Counted from the stretch's first letter, positions 1-9,398 are shown. The stretch: 64,000 bases of DNA from DAIQRJ01 sp963708795 (GCA_963708795.1 CAVPUH010000006.1:124001-188000), one strand, 5' to 3'. Notes: generated from the letters alone by a model not told the origin. Numbers and translations are program-made.

Positions 1-731
1 CTGGCGGGTCGATCTCGTCCCGTCGTACAAGGGCCATCGCGTGGCCGAGGGTGGCGGACCCGACGAAGAGGCCGTGCCGGATCAGCTCTCGATCCAGGTC
101 CCGGTCATCCGCGAGGTCCTCGCCGCCCTCGGGATCGCCGTCGTCGGTGCGATCGGCTGCGAGGCGGACGACGTCATCGGCACGTTGGCCACCCGCTCGA
201 GCGTGCCCGTCGACATCGTGACCGGCGACCGCGACCTGTTCCAGTTCGTCGACGACGCCCGTGGCGTCCGTGTGCTCTACACCGCCAAGGGCGGCGTCGG
301 TCGAGCCGATCTCATGGACGAGGCAGCGGTCGAGGCCAAGTACGGGATCCCGGCGTCGCGACTACGCCGACTTCGCCACCCTGCGCGGCGACACTTCCGA
401 CGGGCTCCCGGGCGTCGCCGGGGTCGGGGACAAGACGGCCGCCGCTCTGGTCACGAACTACGGGGACCTGGCGGCGATCCGGGCCGCGGCCGCCGACCCG
501 GCGACCGGTATCTCCCCCACGATCCGACGCCGCATCCTCGACGCCTCGGACTACCTCGATCGTGCCGTCACCGTGGTGGCCGTCCTGCGCGACGCGACGC
601 TCGAACTCCCGGCCGAGGGCATCGCACTGCCCGCTGCGCCGGTCGACCCGGAGGCGTGGGCTGCACTGGACGAGCGGTACGACCTCGGCAGCAGCGCGCG
701 TCGGGTCGAAGCAGCCCTCGCCACGCGATGA
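1..731 (+). CDS. 5'-3' exonuclease (PolA N-terminal-like), 5'-truncated, one frameshift
   Basis: Structure-specific 5'-3' exonuclease of the FEN/PolA N-terminal type, which acts on DNA flaps and primers. The window opens inside the gene: from base 2 it reads WRVDLVPSYKGHRV, the usual N-terminal region, so perhaps 60 residues are missing. The acidic metal-binding motifs GCEADDVIGTLA and VTGDRDLFQ are present. They are followed by DTSDGLPGVAGVGDKTAA, the helix-hairpin-helix DNA-binding region. A frameshift near base 358 separates YGIPAS from DYADFATLRGD; removing one inserted C restores the frame. The stop is at 729-731, and the gene converges on helY with a 19-bp gap, as in mycobacteria. Confidence 0.88.
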
Positions 732-750
732 GCCGGCGCGGCGGTTGCCG

Positions 751-3618
751 TCAGCCGCTGTGCGCGACCAACCCGCGCGGAGAAGGTCGACCGCCGAGCG
801 TGCGGTCGAGCGCAGCGGCGTACCCGCGGCCGCGTCGCCGACCTGACCGAGGACGTCGAGGACCTGCTTGGTCCATCGCACGAAGTCGCCCGCGGCGAAA
901 TCGCCGTCCTCGAGAACGGTGTCCAGCGACGCGCCCGAGGCCCACAGGTAGGTCGCCGCACAGAAGCCGGTGTCCATGTCCCGCAGGTAGGACACCTTCT
1001 GCTGCGCCTCGGCGGCCCGCAGGTCACGCCAGAGCGCCGACATGTGGGTCAGGGCCGTCCGCATGCCGAGCGTGGGCAGGTGCGGTTCGACGACGTCGGC
1101 CGACGACCGCGCCTGGTAGACGGCACCGGCCACGCACGCCGCCAGCTCGGCCGCGGTCAGCTCGTCGAAGGTCCCGGAGCGCAGGCACTCGGCGACCAGG
1201 AGGTCGAGCTCGGTGTAGATCGTGCGGAGCATCCGTGCCGGCGTCGGTGAGGTCGTCGCCGTCGAGGTAGCCGAGGGCGTCGAGCACGCGGCACACCCGA
1301 TCGAAGTCGCGTCCAAGGGTATTGGTCCGGGCCTCGATGGACCGCCGCATGCCGGCGGTCTGAGCTTCGAGCTCGAGGTAGCGGTTCGCCCATCGCGCAT
1401 GGTCCTCGCGGTCCGGGCAGCCGTGGCACGGATGCCCGGCCAGGGCCTCGCGAAGTGCGACGATGCGGGCGTCGCCGACGGTGTCGAGCGCCAGGGGCGC
1501 GTCGTCGTAGCGGGCGACACCGTTGGCCTCAGCGGGCGGGTCGTGGCGGCCGAGGTTCGCTGGCCCGTCCGACCGTGGGGTCCGGCGTCGGAGCGTCGGA
1601 GCGGCCCAGCGTCGAGGTCCGCAGTCGCTCCCGCATGCGCGAGGTGATGTCCCGCCGCTGAGCCGGGACGGGCCGTTGAACGACTGGGCATCTTCGACCG
1701 CGTCAACGGTTCGACGGCCTCGGCGAAGTCGAGCACCGTCACCCTGGTCACCTGGCGCTCCGTCGTCAGCACGGACGGCCGGGGGTCGCCGCCACCCGTG
1801 CGGTACCCCGGATCGAGGACGACCACCGGGCCGGACTTGCGGCCGCGCGACACCTCGATCACGTCACCGGGCCGGAGCCGGCGCAGGGACTCGAGCACCT
1901 GTGCGCGCTGGTCCGAGCGATGCACCCGGGACAGCTCCCGTTCCCGGTTGTCAACTGCCGTCGAGCCGGGCGTAGGCGAGGAAGTCGCCCCGATCGCACT
2001 GCATGCCCTCCGCGTACCCCCGCAGACCCTCTTCGTTCTTGCTCATCGACCGCGCCATCCCTACGACCGACCGGTCGGCCTGGAACTGCGCGAACGACGA
2101 CTCGAGCAACTGCCTGGCGCGAGCACGGTCGAGGGTGCTGATGAGGTTGACGGCCATGTTGTACGACGGCCGGAAGCTGGACCGCAGCGGGTAGGTGCGG
2201 GTCGACGCCAACCCCGACAGGGCGCGAGGGTCGAGCCCCGGCTGCCACAGCACCACCGCGTGTCCCTCGACGTCGATGCCGCGCCGGCCGGCCCGCCCGG
2301 TGAGCTGGGTGTACTCCCCCGGAGTCAGATCGGCATGCGTCTCACCGTTGTACTTGGTGAGCTTCTCCAGCACCACGGTGCGAGCGGGCATGTTGATCCC
2401 CAGCGCCAACGTCTCGGTGGCGAACACGACCTTCACCAACCCGGCTTCGAAGAGATCCTCGACGCATTCCTTGAACACCGGCAGCATCCCGGCGTGGTGG
2501 CTGGCGACGCCACGGCGCAGACCTTCCGCGAACGCGTTGTAGCCGAGGGTGTCCAGTTCGCTGTCGCTCAAGCCGGTGGTGGCCGCCCGCAGGGTCTCGT
2601 CGATCCGCTTGGCCTCGTCGGCGCGGGTCAGCCGGATCCCGTCGTGCACGGCCTGGGTCAAGGCCGCGTCGCAGCCGGCCCGGGAGAAGATGAAGTAGAT
2701 CGCCGGGAGCAACGCCTCGCTCTCCAGCCGGCTGATGACCTCCGTCCGGCGGGGAGTCCGTGCCTTGCCCGCGGTGTTCTCGCTCCCCTGCGCGCCTTTG
2801 AAGCCACGGAGTTGCCCGCGTCGTCCTCGATTCGAGCCCGGTCCGCCGCGGCCGCCTCGCCCACCCAGGCTGCCGACCCGGCCGTGGTAGCGCTGATCGT
2901 CACGGGCCAGCCGCACCAGGTCGGGGTTCACGTGGTGTTCGCGCGGCGTCGCGCCGGGGCCGGTGTGGGTGACGGCCGTCGGCCCGTCGTCGGTGAACAG
3001 GTCGTAGATGCGGCGGCCGCTCATCACATGCTGGAACAACGGCACCGGCCGGCGCTCGGTGACGATGACCTCGGTGTCGCCGCGGACGGTGCGGAGCCAG
3101 TCTCCGAACTCCTCGGCGTTGGACACCGTGGCCGAGAGCGCGATCACGGCCACCGACTCGGGCAGACCGATGATGACCTCCTCCCAGGCGGCACCCCGGA
3201 ACGGGTCGGCCAGATAGTGCACTTCGTCCATCACCACGAACCCGAGGGTGGCGAGGGTCGAGCTGCGGGCGTAGAGCATGTTCCGCAGCACCTCGGTGGT
3301 CATGACGACGACCGGCGCCTCCCCGTTGATGCTGACGTCGCCCGTCAACAGCCCGACCCGGTCGATCCCGAAGCGGGACACGAGGTCGGAGTACTTCTGG
3401 TTCGACAGGGCCTTGATGGGCGTCGTGTAGAAGCATTTCCGGCCCGACTGCAGCGCCAGATCGACAGCGAACTCGCCGACGACGGTCTTGCCCGAGCCGG
3501 TCGGCGCCGCGACCAGGACACCCGATCCGGCAGCCAGTGCCTCGCACGCCTGGACCTGGTAGTCGTCGAGCGGGAAGGTGAACCCGGCCCGGAACTCGGT
3601 GACGCGCGGGTCGCTCAT
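751..3618 (-). CDS. helY: HelY-like DEAD/DEAH-box superfamily 2 helicase (several frameshifts)
   Basis: Ski2/Mtr4-type ATP-dependent helicase, about 950 residues, probably acting on RNA. ATG start at 3618 gives MSDPRVTEFRAGFTFPLDDYQ. Walker A APTGSGKT lies at residues 38-45, then TTPIKALSNQKY, the DEVH box (VVMDEVHYLAD), SAT (ALSATVSN), and helicase C motifs FATETLALGINMPA and QLTGRAGRRGID. A Gly/Arg-rich insert sits near residue 260. The C-terminal half (DSHCT-like) reads across frames with shifts near 1945, 1685, 1500, 1232 and 775. Each fits one extra base, the last fits two. The restored end reads LVAHSG-stop at 751. The match to the known position of helY between the exonuclease and tatC supports the name. 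Confidence 0.88.
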
Positions 3619-3676
3619 ACCCGGCAGTCTTCCAGGATCCGCACAGGGCCGGCTCCCCGACTGGCCGGGGCCGACG

Positions 3677-4609
3677 TCAGCGTGGTGGGACGAGCATCCG
3701 AAGGGCACCGGGTTCGCAGGTGGCGGTCAGCGGGAGCGCGCCGACCGGTTCCCCGTCGGCGAAGCCCACGAGCCGCTCGTCGGACAGAAGCTCCAGGCGC
3801 ACCTCCCGGGCCCGGCGCATCGTGACCGCCGGGTGGCTCAGGTGGGTGCCGCGATAGAGCTTGGGGAACACCCTGAGCAGTTCGCGGCGGGAGATGTCCG
3901 ATACCTCGACGACCGAGAACCATCCATCCGTCGGATCGGCGCCGGCGCACATCTGCAGCCCGCCTCCGTACGTCGACGTGTTGCCGATCGCGACGAGCAT
4001 GCGCGTGCCGTCGAACGTCTGACCGTCGATCGTCATCCGCATCGGCGTCGAGAGGAAGCGCTTGAGTTCGGCCACCACGCACGCCACGTAACGAGCGTTC
4101 CCGGACAGGCGGTGCATCGCACGGGCCCGGGCGGCCACCCTCGAGTCGAAGCCGATGGCCAGGACGGTCGCGAACCAGATCGGCGTGGCGTCCGGGCCGT
4201 CGCCGCACACCCGGCCGGCATCGAGCGCGCTCACGTTCCCCGCGATGACGACGTCGGTCGCGGCCAGCGGGTCGTGCAGTGGCAGGCCGAGCGCGCGGGC
4301 GAAATCGTTCCCGGTTCCCCGCGGGATCAGGCCGAGCGACGTGCCGGTGCCGGCGGTGGCGTTGAGACCGATGTGGGTCATGCCGTCGCCGCCGAGGACG
4401 ACGAGGTGGTCGACGCCGGTCGCGACCTGCTCCGCCGCGACCTGCGCGGCGTGGTCGATGTCGGTGCCGCGGCGGCTGGTCACCACCAGCCCGGCCGCGC
4501 GGAGACGACCGGCGACGGCGTGGCCGACGGTCTCGCCGTCACCGTTGCCGGCGGTCGGGTTGATCAACAGGGCTACCCGGCGAGGTGTACTCGCCGTCGG
4601 GTTCGTCAC
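3677..4609 (-). CDS. Diacylglycerol/lipid kinase family protein (DagK/YegS type)
   Basis: Soluble lipid kinase that would phosphorylate diacylglycerol or a related lipid at the membrane, about 310 residues. The N-terminus shows VALLINPTAGNGDG, and the nucleotide-binding signature VVLGGDGMTH is followed by LGLIPRGTGNDFARALG, both hallmarks of the DAGK catalytic domain. The C-terminal beta domain ends FADGEPVGALPLTATCEPGALRMLVP. I chose the GTG at 4609 because it lies 14 bp after the tatC stop and just before the conserved core. It is intact and sits between tatC and helY on the same strand, so it is probably cotranscribed with both. Confidence 0.85.
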   Translation of the reverse strand: MTNPTASTPRRVALLINPTAGNGDGETVGHAVAGRLRAAGLVVTSRRGTDIDHAAQVAAEQVATGVDHLVVLGGDGMTHIGLNATAGTGTSLGLIPRGTGNDFARALGLPLHDPLAATDVVIAGNVSALDAGRVCGDGPDATPIWFATVLAIGFDSRVAARARAMHRLSGNARYVACVVAELKRFLSTPMRMTIDGQTFDGTRMLVAIGNTSTYGGGLQMCAGADPTDGWFSVVEVSDISRRELLRVFPKLYRGTHLSHPAVTMRRAREVRLELLSDERLVGFADGEPVGALPLTATCEPGALRMLVPPR

Positions 4610-4623
4610 GCGCTGCCGTGTCG

Positions 4624-5463
4624 TCAGTCGTCGGGGTCGATCGACATGTCGATGCCCATGTCGGCGAGCCTGGACTTGCGTCGCTTCTCGAAGATGCGCG
4701 CGATGACCTCGCTGATTGCGTAGAGGATCGTCATCGGGACCGCGAGCAGCAGCATCGTGAACGGATCGGTCGACGGGGTGGCGATCGCCGCGAAGACGAA
4801 GATCCCGAAGATGATCGCCGGTCGGGCCTTCGTCAGGGTCTTCGACGACAGCACCCCGACCATGTTCAGGATGATGACGATGATCGGGATCTCGAACGCG
4901 ACGCCGAACACCAGCAGCAGCCGGATCATGAACGACAGGTAGCCGGCCACGTTGACGAAGTTGGAACTGCCCGCGGGAGTGAAGTTCACGAGCACCGCAA
5001 GGCCCTTGGGGAGCGCGTAGTAGCCGATCAGCACGCCGCCGATGAACAACGGCGCAGCCGAGCCGACGAAGATGTAGCTCCACTTCCGTTCCTTGCGGTG
5101 GAGCCCGGGCAGCACGAAGGCCCACAGCTGCCACAGCCAGAACGGCGCGGTGAGAACGAGGGAAGCCGCGGCAACGATCTTGAGCTTCAACATCAGCGGC
5201 GAGCCGATGTCGCCGAAGTTCAGGGAGGCGACGATCTCCCGGTTGTTCTTGAGCGTCCCGACGGCGTTGTAGAACGGGTCGGAGAACAGGTGGAACAGCG
5301 GGTCGTAGACGAACCACAGCGCGATCATCGCGGCGAGGATCCAGCCCATCGCCTTCAGCAGTCGCCAGCGGAGCTCGGCGAGGTGCTCGAAGAGCGTCAT
5401 CTGCCCGTCCGGGGACTTCGGCGGACGCTCTGCCCGCTTCGCGAACGGGATCGGGATCTTCAT
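4624..5463 (-). CDS. tatC: Sec-independent protein translocase subunit TatC
   Basis: Polytopic inner-membrane core of the twin-arginine translocase, which binds twin-arginine signal peptides. The TatC family signature is clear: MTLFEHLAELRWRLLKA at the cytoplasmic N-terminus, then hydrophobic segments including MGWILAAMIALWFVYDPL, IVAAASLVLTAPFWLWQLWAFVLPGL, APLFIGGVLIGYYALP and the final IIFGIFVFAAIATPSTDPF region. About 279 residues, usual length. ATG at 5463 is preferred; an in-frame GTG at 5478 is possible, and neither has a strong ribosome-binding site. It lies downstream of two tatA genes, separated by a strong hairpin. Confidence 0.95.
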   Translation of the reverse strand: MKIPIPFAKRAERPPKSPDGQMTLFEHLAELRWRLLKAMGWILAAMIALWFVYDPLFHLFSDPFYNAVGTLKNNREIVASLNFGDIGSPLMLKLKIVAAASLVLTAPFWLWQLWAFVLPGLHRKERKWSYIFVGSAAPLFIGGVLIGYYALPKGLAVLVNFTPAGSSNFVNVAGYLSFMIRLLLVFGVAFEIPIIVIILNMVGVLSSKTLTKARPAIIFGIFVFAAIATPSTDPFTMLLLAVPMTILYAISEVIARIFEKRRKSRLADMGIDMSIDPDD

Positions 5464-5488
5464 CGCCACGATCGGCACCGTCGTCGAA

Positions 5489-5514
5489 GGCGGGTCTGCT
5501 CAGGCAGACCCGCC
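5489..5514 (-). terminator. Intercistronic hairpin between tatA and tatC
   Basis: A perfect 11-bp inverted repeat (GGCGGGTCTGC / GCAGACCCGCC) with a four-base loop lies after the tatA stop at 5528 and about 25 bp before the tatC ATG. There is no clear U-tract on the minus strand. It could be a weak terminator or attenuator that sets the TatA:TatC ratio, or an RNA-processing hairpin. The structure is seen directly; the role is inferred. Confidence 0.55.
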
Positions 5515-5527
5515 GATCGAATGACGA

Positions 5528-5854
5528 TCAGCCCTGGTTGCCGGGGGTGACGGCGCTCTTCGGCTGCTCGACCGGAGCCTGCTGCACCGGCGCCTGCTGG
5601 ACGGGCGCCTGCTGCTGGACGGGAACCTGCTGGACGGGCGCCTGCTGCTGAACCGGGAGCTGCTGCACGGGGACCTGCTGGACAGGCGCCTGCTGAACCT
5701 GCGGCGCGTCCGTGTCCTCGTCCTTGATCTCCTTCTTGAACAACCGCAGTGCCTGCCCGAGGCCCTTCGCGGTCGCCGGAAGCCGGCTCGCGCCGAACAG
5801 CAGCACGATGATCACGCCGATGATGATCAGCTCGGTAGGTCCCAGATTTCCCAT
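5528..5854 (-). CDS. tatA: Twin-arginine translocase pore subunit TatA (copy 1), with Pro/Gln repeat tail
   Basis: Single-span membrane protein that oligomerises to form the Tat translocation pore. It starts MGNLGPTELIIIGVIIVLLFGASRLP, giving one N-terminal transmembrane helix, then the amphipathic helix ATAKGLGQALRLFKKEIKD. The 108-residue protein then runs into a low-complexity tail of about nine APVQQ/VPVQQ/LPVQQ units instead of a folded domain. The ribosome-binding site GAAGGA lies 6 bp before ATG at 5854. It is a paralogue of the next gene upstream; the first 45 residues are nearly identical while the tails are unrelated. Confidence 0.93.
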   Translation of the reverse strand: MGNLGPTELIIIGVIIVLLFGASRLPATAKGLGQALRLFKKEIKDEDTDAPQVQQAPVQQVPVQQLPVQQQAPVQQVPVQQQAPVQQAPVQQAPVEQPKSAVTPGNQG

Positions 5855-5971
5855 GACGTCCTTCTTTGTTCGAATGATCCAGATGTGCCCAGCGCGGATG
5901 CGCTCGATCAGGCCTGACAGGCATGTTATCCCGCTCCCCGCACCGACTCCCGCCGACCGCGGTGACTATCT

Positions 5972-6000
5972 GGTCACGGATCAGGTCACGATCAGGTCAC
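5972..6000 (-). promoter_or_regulatory. Triple GTGACC direct repeat upstream of tatA copy 1
   Basis: On the plus strand GGTCAC occurs at 5972-5977, 5984-5989 and 5995-6000, with 12- and 11-bp spacing, about 120 bp upstream of the tatA start. The same arrangement precedes tatA copy 2. Direct repeats at 11-bp periodicity are typical of OmpR/PhoP-family response-regulator sites; the binding protein is not known here. Confidence 0.45.
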
Positions 6001-6040
6001 TTACTCGGCGGCTCCCAGCCGCCCTGGACCTCCGGGATCG

Positions 6041-6373
6041 TCAGCGAGCCGCGGTGACCGCCGACGTGGGCGCTTCGGCAGCCGCGTCAGCGTGGGTCGG
6101 GGTCGCCACCGCCTGGGTGGGGACGCCAGCCGTGGGGACGCCCGTGGTCGGGATCACCGCGGTGTCGACGGCCGACGGGACGGCGTCGAGCGCGAGCGTT
6201 GCCGGAGCAGGCTGCGCGGGCGCCGACGGCGGATCGTCGTCGCGGATCTCCTTCTTGAACAGTCTCAGTGCCTGTCCGAGCCCTTTCGCGGTCGCCGGCA
6301 GCCTGGTGGCGCCGAACAACAACACGATCACGACTCCGATGATGAGCAGCTCGGGCGCTCCGATGTCTCCCAC
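6041..6373 (-). CDS. tatA: Twin-arginine translocase subunit TatA (copy 2), Ala/Pro-rich tail
   Basis: Second TatA-type pore subunit, 110 residues, immediately upstream of the first copy. It begins with GTG at 6373 and reads MGDIGAPELLIIGVVIVLLFGATRLP followed by ATAKGLGQALRLFKKEIRD, almost the same membrane and amphipathic helices as copy 1. The tail differs: Ala/Pro/Thr-rich, with no PVQQ repeats. Ribosome-binding site GAGAGG precedes the GTG. The pair looks like a tandem duplication that included the upstream regulatory region. One copy could in principle act like TatB, but no TatB-specific features are visible. Confidence 0.9.
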   Translation of the reverse strand: MGDIGAPELLIIGVVIVLLFGATRLPATAKGLGQALRLFKKEIRDDDPPSAPAQPAPATLALDAVPSAVDTAVIPTTGVPTAGVPTQAVATPTHADAAAEAPTSAVTAAR

Positions 6374-6484
6374 GGTGAAACCTCTCGTTCCATCGGTCCG
6401 ACGGGACCGTGCGGCGACCCACCGGATCGCATATTCAGGCTATGGGCTGATGGGCGGCCGAGCCCGTCGATCGAGCGGCGATCA

Positions 6485-6513
6485 GGTCACCATTGAGGTA
6501 ACGGACCGGTCAC
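6485..6513 (-). promoter_or_regulatory. Triple GTGACC-type direct repeat upstream of tatA copy 2
   Basis: On the plus strand GGTCAC (6485-6490), GGTAAC (6497-6502) and GGTCAC (6508-6513) recur with the same 12- and 11-bp spacing as upstream of copy 1, about 112 bp before the GTG start. A possible -10 element, GAATAT, lies near 6430 on the minus strand. Conservation of spacing in both copies argues for a real binding site. Confidence 0.45.
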
Positions 6514-6533
6514 TAATCAGCCTGAGTGAGCTC

Positions 6534-7406
6534 TCAGCGAGCGGTGTGGGCCGGCTCGTACTCGTAGCTGTGCGGGGCGTCGATGTGGTCGATCGGCTGG
6601 TCGGTGAACCGGGCGGCCGTCGTGAGGACGGGATGGTCGAAGAACGACTCCGTACCCGTCGGGAAGACCAGCGGTGATCCGGTCTGCAGCCACGTCGCTG
6701 GTGTGGACCATCGCGATCATGGGGCGTGGTGCGGACGTGTGATTCGGCATCCCGGCATGCCAGAGCCGGATGTCGCGGATCAGCACGCTCCCCGCCGGAA
6801 CGTCGGCTGGATGGGCGGGTGCGTCAGTCTGCGTGCGGCGAGCGCATCGGCAGGGATCTTGATGTCATCGCCCGCGCCGACGCCGAGTTCGCGATGGCTG
6901 CCCGGCCAGAGTTCGGTCGCGCCGTTCTCGGGCGAGACGTCGACGGTCAGCACGTTCACCACCAGCTGGGCAGCGGGGTGGGCGACGTCGAGGACACCGA
7001 GCGGCCAGAGGTGCCCGACGTCGGCGTGCACGGGCTGCCGCTGGTCCCCGGGCACTGCGGTGTTGCCGCTGTACATCACGTTCTTGATCCGCGGTCCGAG
7101 CACAGCGGAGGTGACCGAGATGACGAAGGGATTGAGCAGCACATCGGCGAACAGGTACGGCGGGAACGGCGGCGGGTCCTGCTGCACGTTGCCGACGTTC
7201 CAGTTGTACGGCGCGTCCGTTCTCGCCTGCAGCCCCGCGAGGTCGGCGAGCATGCGTTCGTGCAGCACGTCGAGGTGGGCCGGATCCACGACGTCGGCGA
7301 GCACGACGAACCCGTCCGTGACGACGGCGTCGACCGCCACTGCGAGCTCGTCGCCGGACAGCCGCCCCGCCGCCCGGTCCTCGTCGGGTACCTCGATCGT
7401 GATCAC
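6534..7406 (-). CDS. Phytanoyl-CoA dioxygenase (PhyH) family protein, two frameshifts
   Basis: Fe(II)/2-oxoglutarate-dependent oxygenase of the PhyH fold, about 290 residues; substrate unknown. The N-terminal part (ATG 7406) contains GFVVLADVVDPAHLDVLHERM, then QPVHADVGHLWP with the iron-binding H-x-D motif, and ENGATELWPGSHRE. After a shift near 6790 the distal iron ligand region reads SVLIRDIRLWHAGMPNHT. After a second near 6660 the tail reads PLVFPTGTESFFDHPVLTTAARFTDQ to a stop at 6534. No frame carries the whole protein. It lies between pafC and tatA, an insertion into an otherwise conserved pafBC-tatAC neighbourhood. Confidence 0.8.
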
Positions 7407-7437
7407 GGGATCCGCCGTCCTCTCGTCGGGTGTCGGC

Positions 7438-8427
7438 TCACGAGTAGTTCGCGAGCGCGTCGCGAGCAGTCCGGCGCACGTCGTCGATCAGGTCGGCCGG
7501 CTCGAGCACGGTGGCAGCGCCACCGAGCCGGATGAGCAGCCGCTCGACCCATCGACGTTCCTTGACCCGGATGCTGACCTCGACCCGACCTCCGCCCAGC
7601 GCCGTGACGGACTCCATCGGGTAGTACTCGGCGACCCACGCAGCGTGCGCTTCGAGGACCAGTCGCACCACCAGATCCGTCGGGTTCGGCCGGAGGATGT
7701 CGCCGGCGCCTTCGCGGGTCACGACGTCCGCGGGCGGTGAGCTCGCGACGTCCAGCACGGTCGCCGCCGCGATGCGGTCGAGGCGGAACAACCTGACGTC
7801 CTCCGCGGACCGGCACCACGCCTCGAGATAGCTGACCGAATCCGCCTCGACCCACTGGAGCGGATCGACGTCGCGTTCGGTCGTCTCGTCGCGGCTCGGC
7901 ACCCAGTAGGTGAGGTGCAGCCGCCGGCCAGCCGCCAGGGCCGTCCGCACGGCGCTCGAGATCGCGGGGTCGAGGTGGCGTTCGGGCAGCTGCAGGGCCA
8001 CGTTGCCGGCCACGCCGCCGGCCTGACCGGCGGCCTCCTCCAGCCGCGCGATGAGTCGCGTCACCGTGGCCCGCTCGTCCCCGTCGACCGACTCGGCGAG
8101 CGCTCGGAGGGCGATCAACAACGCCACGGCCTCCTCGACACCGAGCCGGAGCGGCCGGGACAGGTATTCGGCGTTACCGACCCGGATGACGCCCTCGCCG
8201 TCGACGGCTTCCATGTCGACCTCGATCAGGTCGCCGGGCATCAGGCCGGGCAGTCCGCAGAACCAGAGCACCTCGAGGTCCGCACGGAGCTGGCGTTCCG
8301 AGACCCCGAACATGCCCGCGACCTCGGCGGTGCGCGCGTTGGGGTGCTTGAGCAGGTACGGCAGCAGCGCGAGCAGGCGACGGACCTGCTCACGGGCGCT
8401 GGTCGGGTTGGTGGTCGACTGGCTCAC
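7438..8427 (-). CDS. pafC: WYL-domain transcriptional regulator PafC
   Basis: PafC is the second half of the PafBC heterodimer, known in mycobacteria as an activator of the LexA/RecA-independent DNA-damage response. The 329-residue protein starts at GTG 8427 (VSQSTTNPTSAREQVRRLLALLPYLLKHP), has a winged helix-turn-helix (RTAEVAGMFGVSERQLRADLEVL) and a WYL domain including RRLHLTYWVPSRDETTERDVDPL and the C-terminal extension. Its start overlaps the pafB stop by four bases, so the two are translationally coupled. An antisense frame runs through the region but has no coding features. Confidence 0.92.
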   Translation of the reverse strand: MSQSTTNPTSAREQVRRLLALLPYLLKHPNARTAEVAGMFGVSERQLRADLEVLWFCGLPGLMPGDLIEVDMEAVDGEGVIRVGNAEYLSRPLRLGVEEAVALLIALRALAESVDGDERATVTRLIARLEEAAGQAGGVAGNVALQLPERHLDPAISSAVRTALAAGRRLHLTYWVPSRDETTERDVDPLQWVEADSVSYLEAWCRSAEDVRLFRLDRIAAATVLDVASSPPADVVTREGAGDILRPNPTDLVVRLVLEAHAAWVAEYYPMESVTALGGGRVEVSIRVKERRWVERLLIRLGGAATVLEPADLIDDVRRTARDALANYS

Positions 8428-9398
8428 GAGGCGACCTCGGCCGGGTCGCCGTCCGCCACGGCACGGAGCCGAGCGACCACCTCGGTGCGCAGGTCGTCCG
8501 GCGCGTCGACGATGACGTCGGCCCCGTACCCGAGGAGCTCGTCCGTCATCGCCGAGTAGCTGCTGAACGGGATGGTCAGGGCGTCCCAGCGGTCGTCGAC
8601 CGCGCCCACCGCGGTGGCGTGCCGGCGCAGCCCGACCCCGGCACCCGAACGCACGCGGACCTCCGCGGTCGCCCGCGGCGGCGTGGGGACGAGCGATCGG
8701 GCCTCGGCGGCCACGTCGACGTCGGGAACCTCGTAGGCGCCGGCCGTGCCGAGCGGGTCGACGCTGCCGACGATGCGGGACAGCCGGAACACGCGCGTCC
8801 CGTCCCGGTCGCGATCGTGCCCGACGACGTACCAGCGGCTGTTCGCGAATACGACGCCCCACGGCTCCACGTGCCGGACGATGGGGTCCTCCCCCGGACT
8901 GCGCCGGTACGGGAAGGTCACCGGCTGTCGGCGGGTCACCGCGCTCATCAACGGCTCGAACGCGGCCTCGGTGGCCGGGAGTCGTGGCGTCAGCGCCTCG
9001 AGCGCCTGCGGGTCGACATCCACACCGCCGGCGCGCAGCTTGAGCATCGCCTGCGTGGTCGCTTCGGCCATCCGCGCGTGCTCCCAGACCCGCGCCGCCA
9101 GGCCGAGCACCGACGCCTCGGCCGCGGAGATCTCGAGTTCGGGCAGCTCGAACTCGCTGCGCCGGATCCGGTAGCCCACCTCGTCCTCGAAGCCGGAGAC
9201 CACCGACCCGATCTCGATCGGGATCCCGAGTTCGCGCAGCTCGTCCTTGTCGCGCTCGAACATCTTCTCGAAGGCGTCGTCGGAGCTCTCGCGGTACTCC
9301 TCGACGGTCTGCCGCAGCCGGGACTTGGTCACGTAGTGGCGGGCGACCAGCAGGGCGATGGTGAGGTTCATCAACCTCTCTGTCTTCCGCCTGGCCAC
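8424..9398 (-). CDS. pafB: WYL-domain transcriptional regulator PafB
   Basis: Partner of PafC. 324 residues from a GTG at 9398. N-terminal winged helix-turn-helix (MNLTIALLVARHYVTKSRLRQTV, then DAFEKMFERDKDELRELGIP), followed by a WYL domain with RRQPVTFPYRRS and WGVVFANSRWYVVGHDRDRDGTRVFRLSRI, the residues proposed to sense a single-stranded nucleic acid ligand. The frame is intact and of usual length. Divergent from the DUF3866 gene with a 61-bp gap that must hold both promoters. Confidence 0.92.
   Translation of the reverse strand: MARRKTERLMNLTIALLVARHYVTKSRLRQTVEEYRESSDDAFEKMFERDKDELRELGIPIEIGSVVSGFEDEVGYRIRRSEFELPELEISAAEASVLGLAARVWEHARMAEATTQAMLKLRAGGVDVDPQALEALTPRLPATEAAFEPLMSAVTRRQPVTFPYRRSPGEDPIVRHVEPWGVVFANSRWYVVGHDRDRDGTRVFRLSRIVGSVDPLGTAGAYEVPDVDVAAEARSLVPTPPRATAEVRVRSGAGVGLRRHATAVGAVDDRWDALTIPFSSYSAMTDELLGYGADVIVDAPDDLRTEVVARLRAVADGDPAEVAS

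Noticed and set aside
1798..3825. Open frame of about 675 codons on the plus strand opposite helY
   Set aside because: Antisense shadow; repetitive, low-complexity translation with no domain, against a clear helicase on the other strand.
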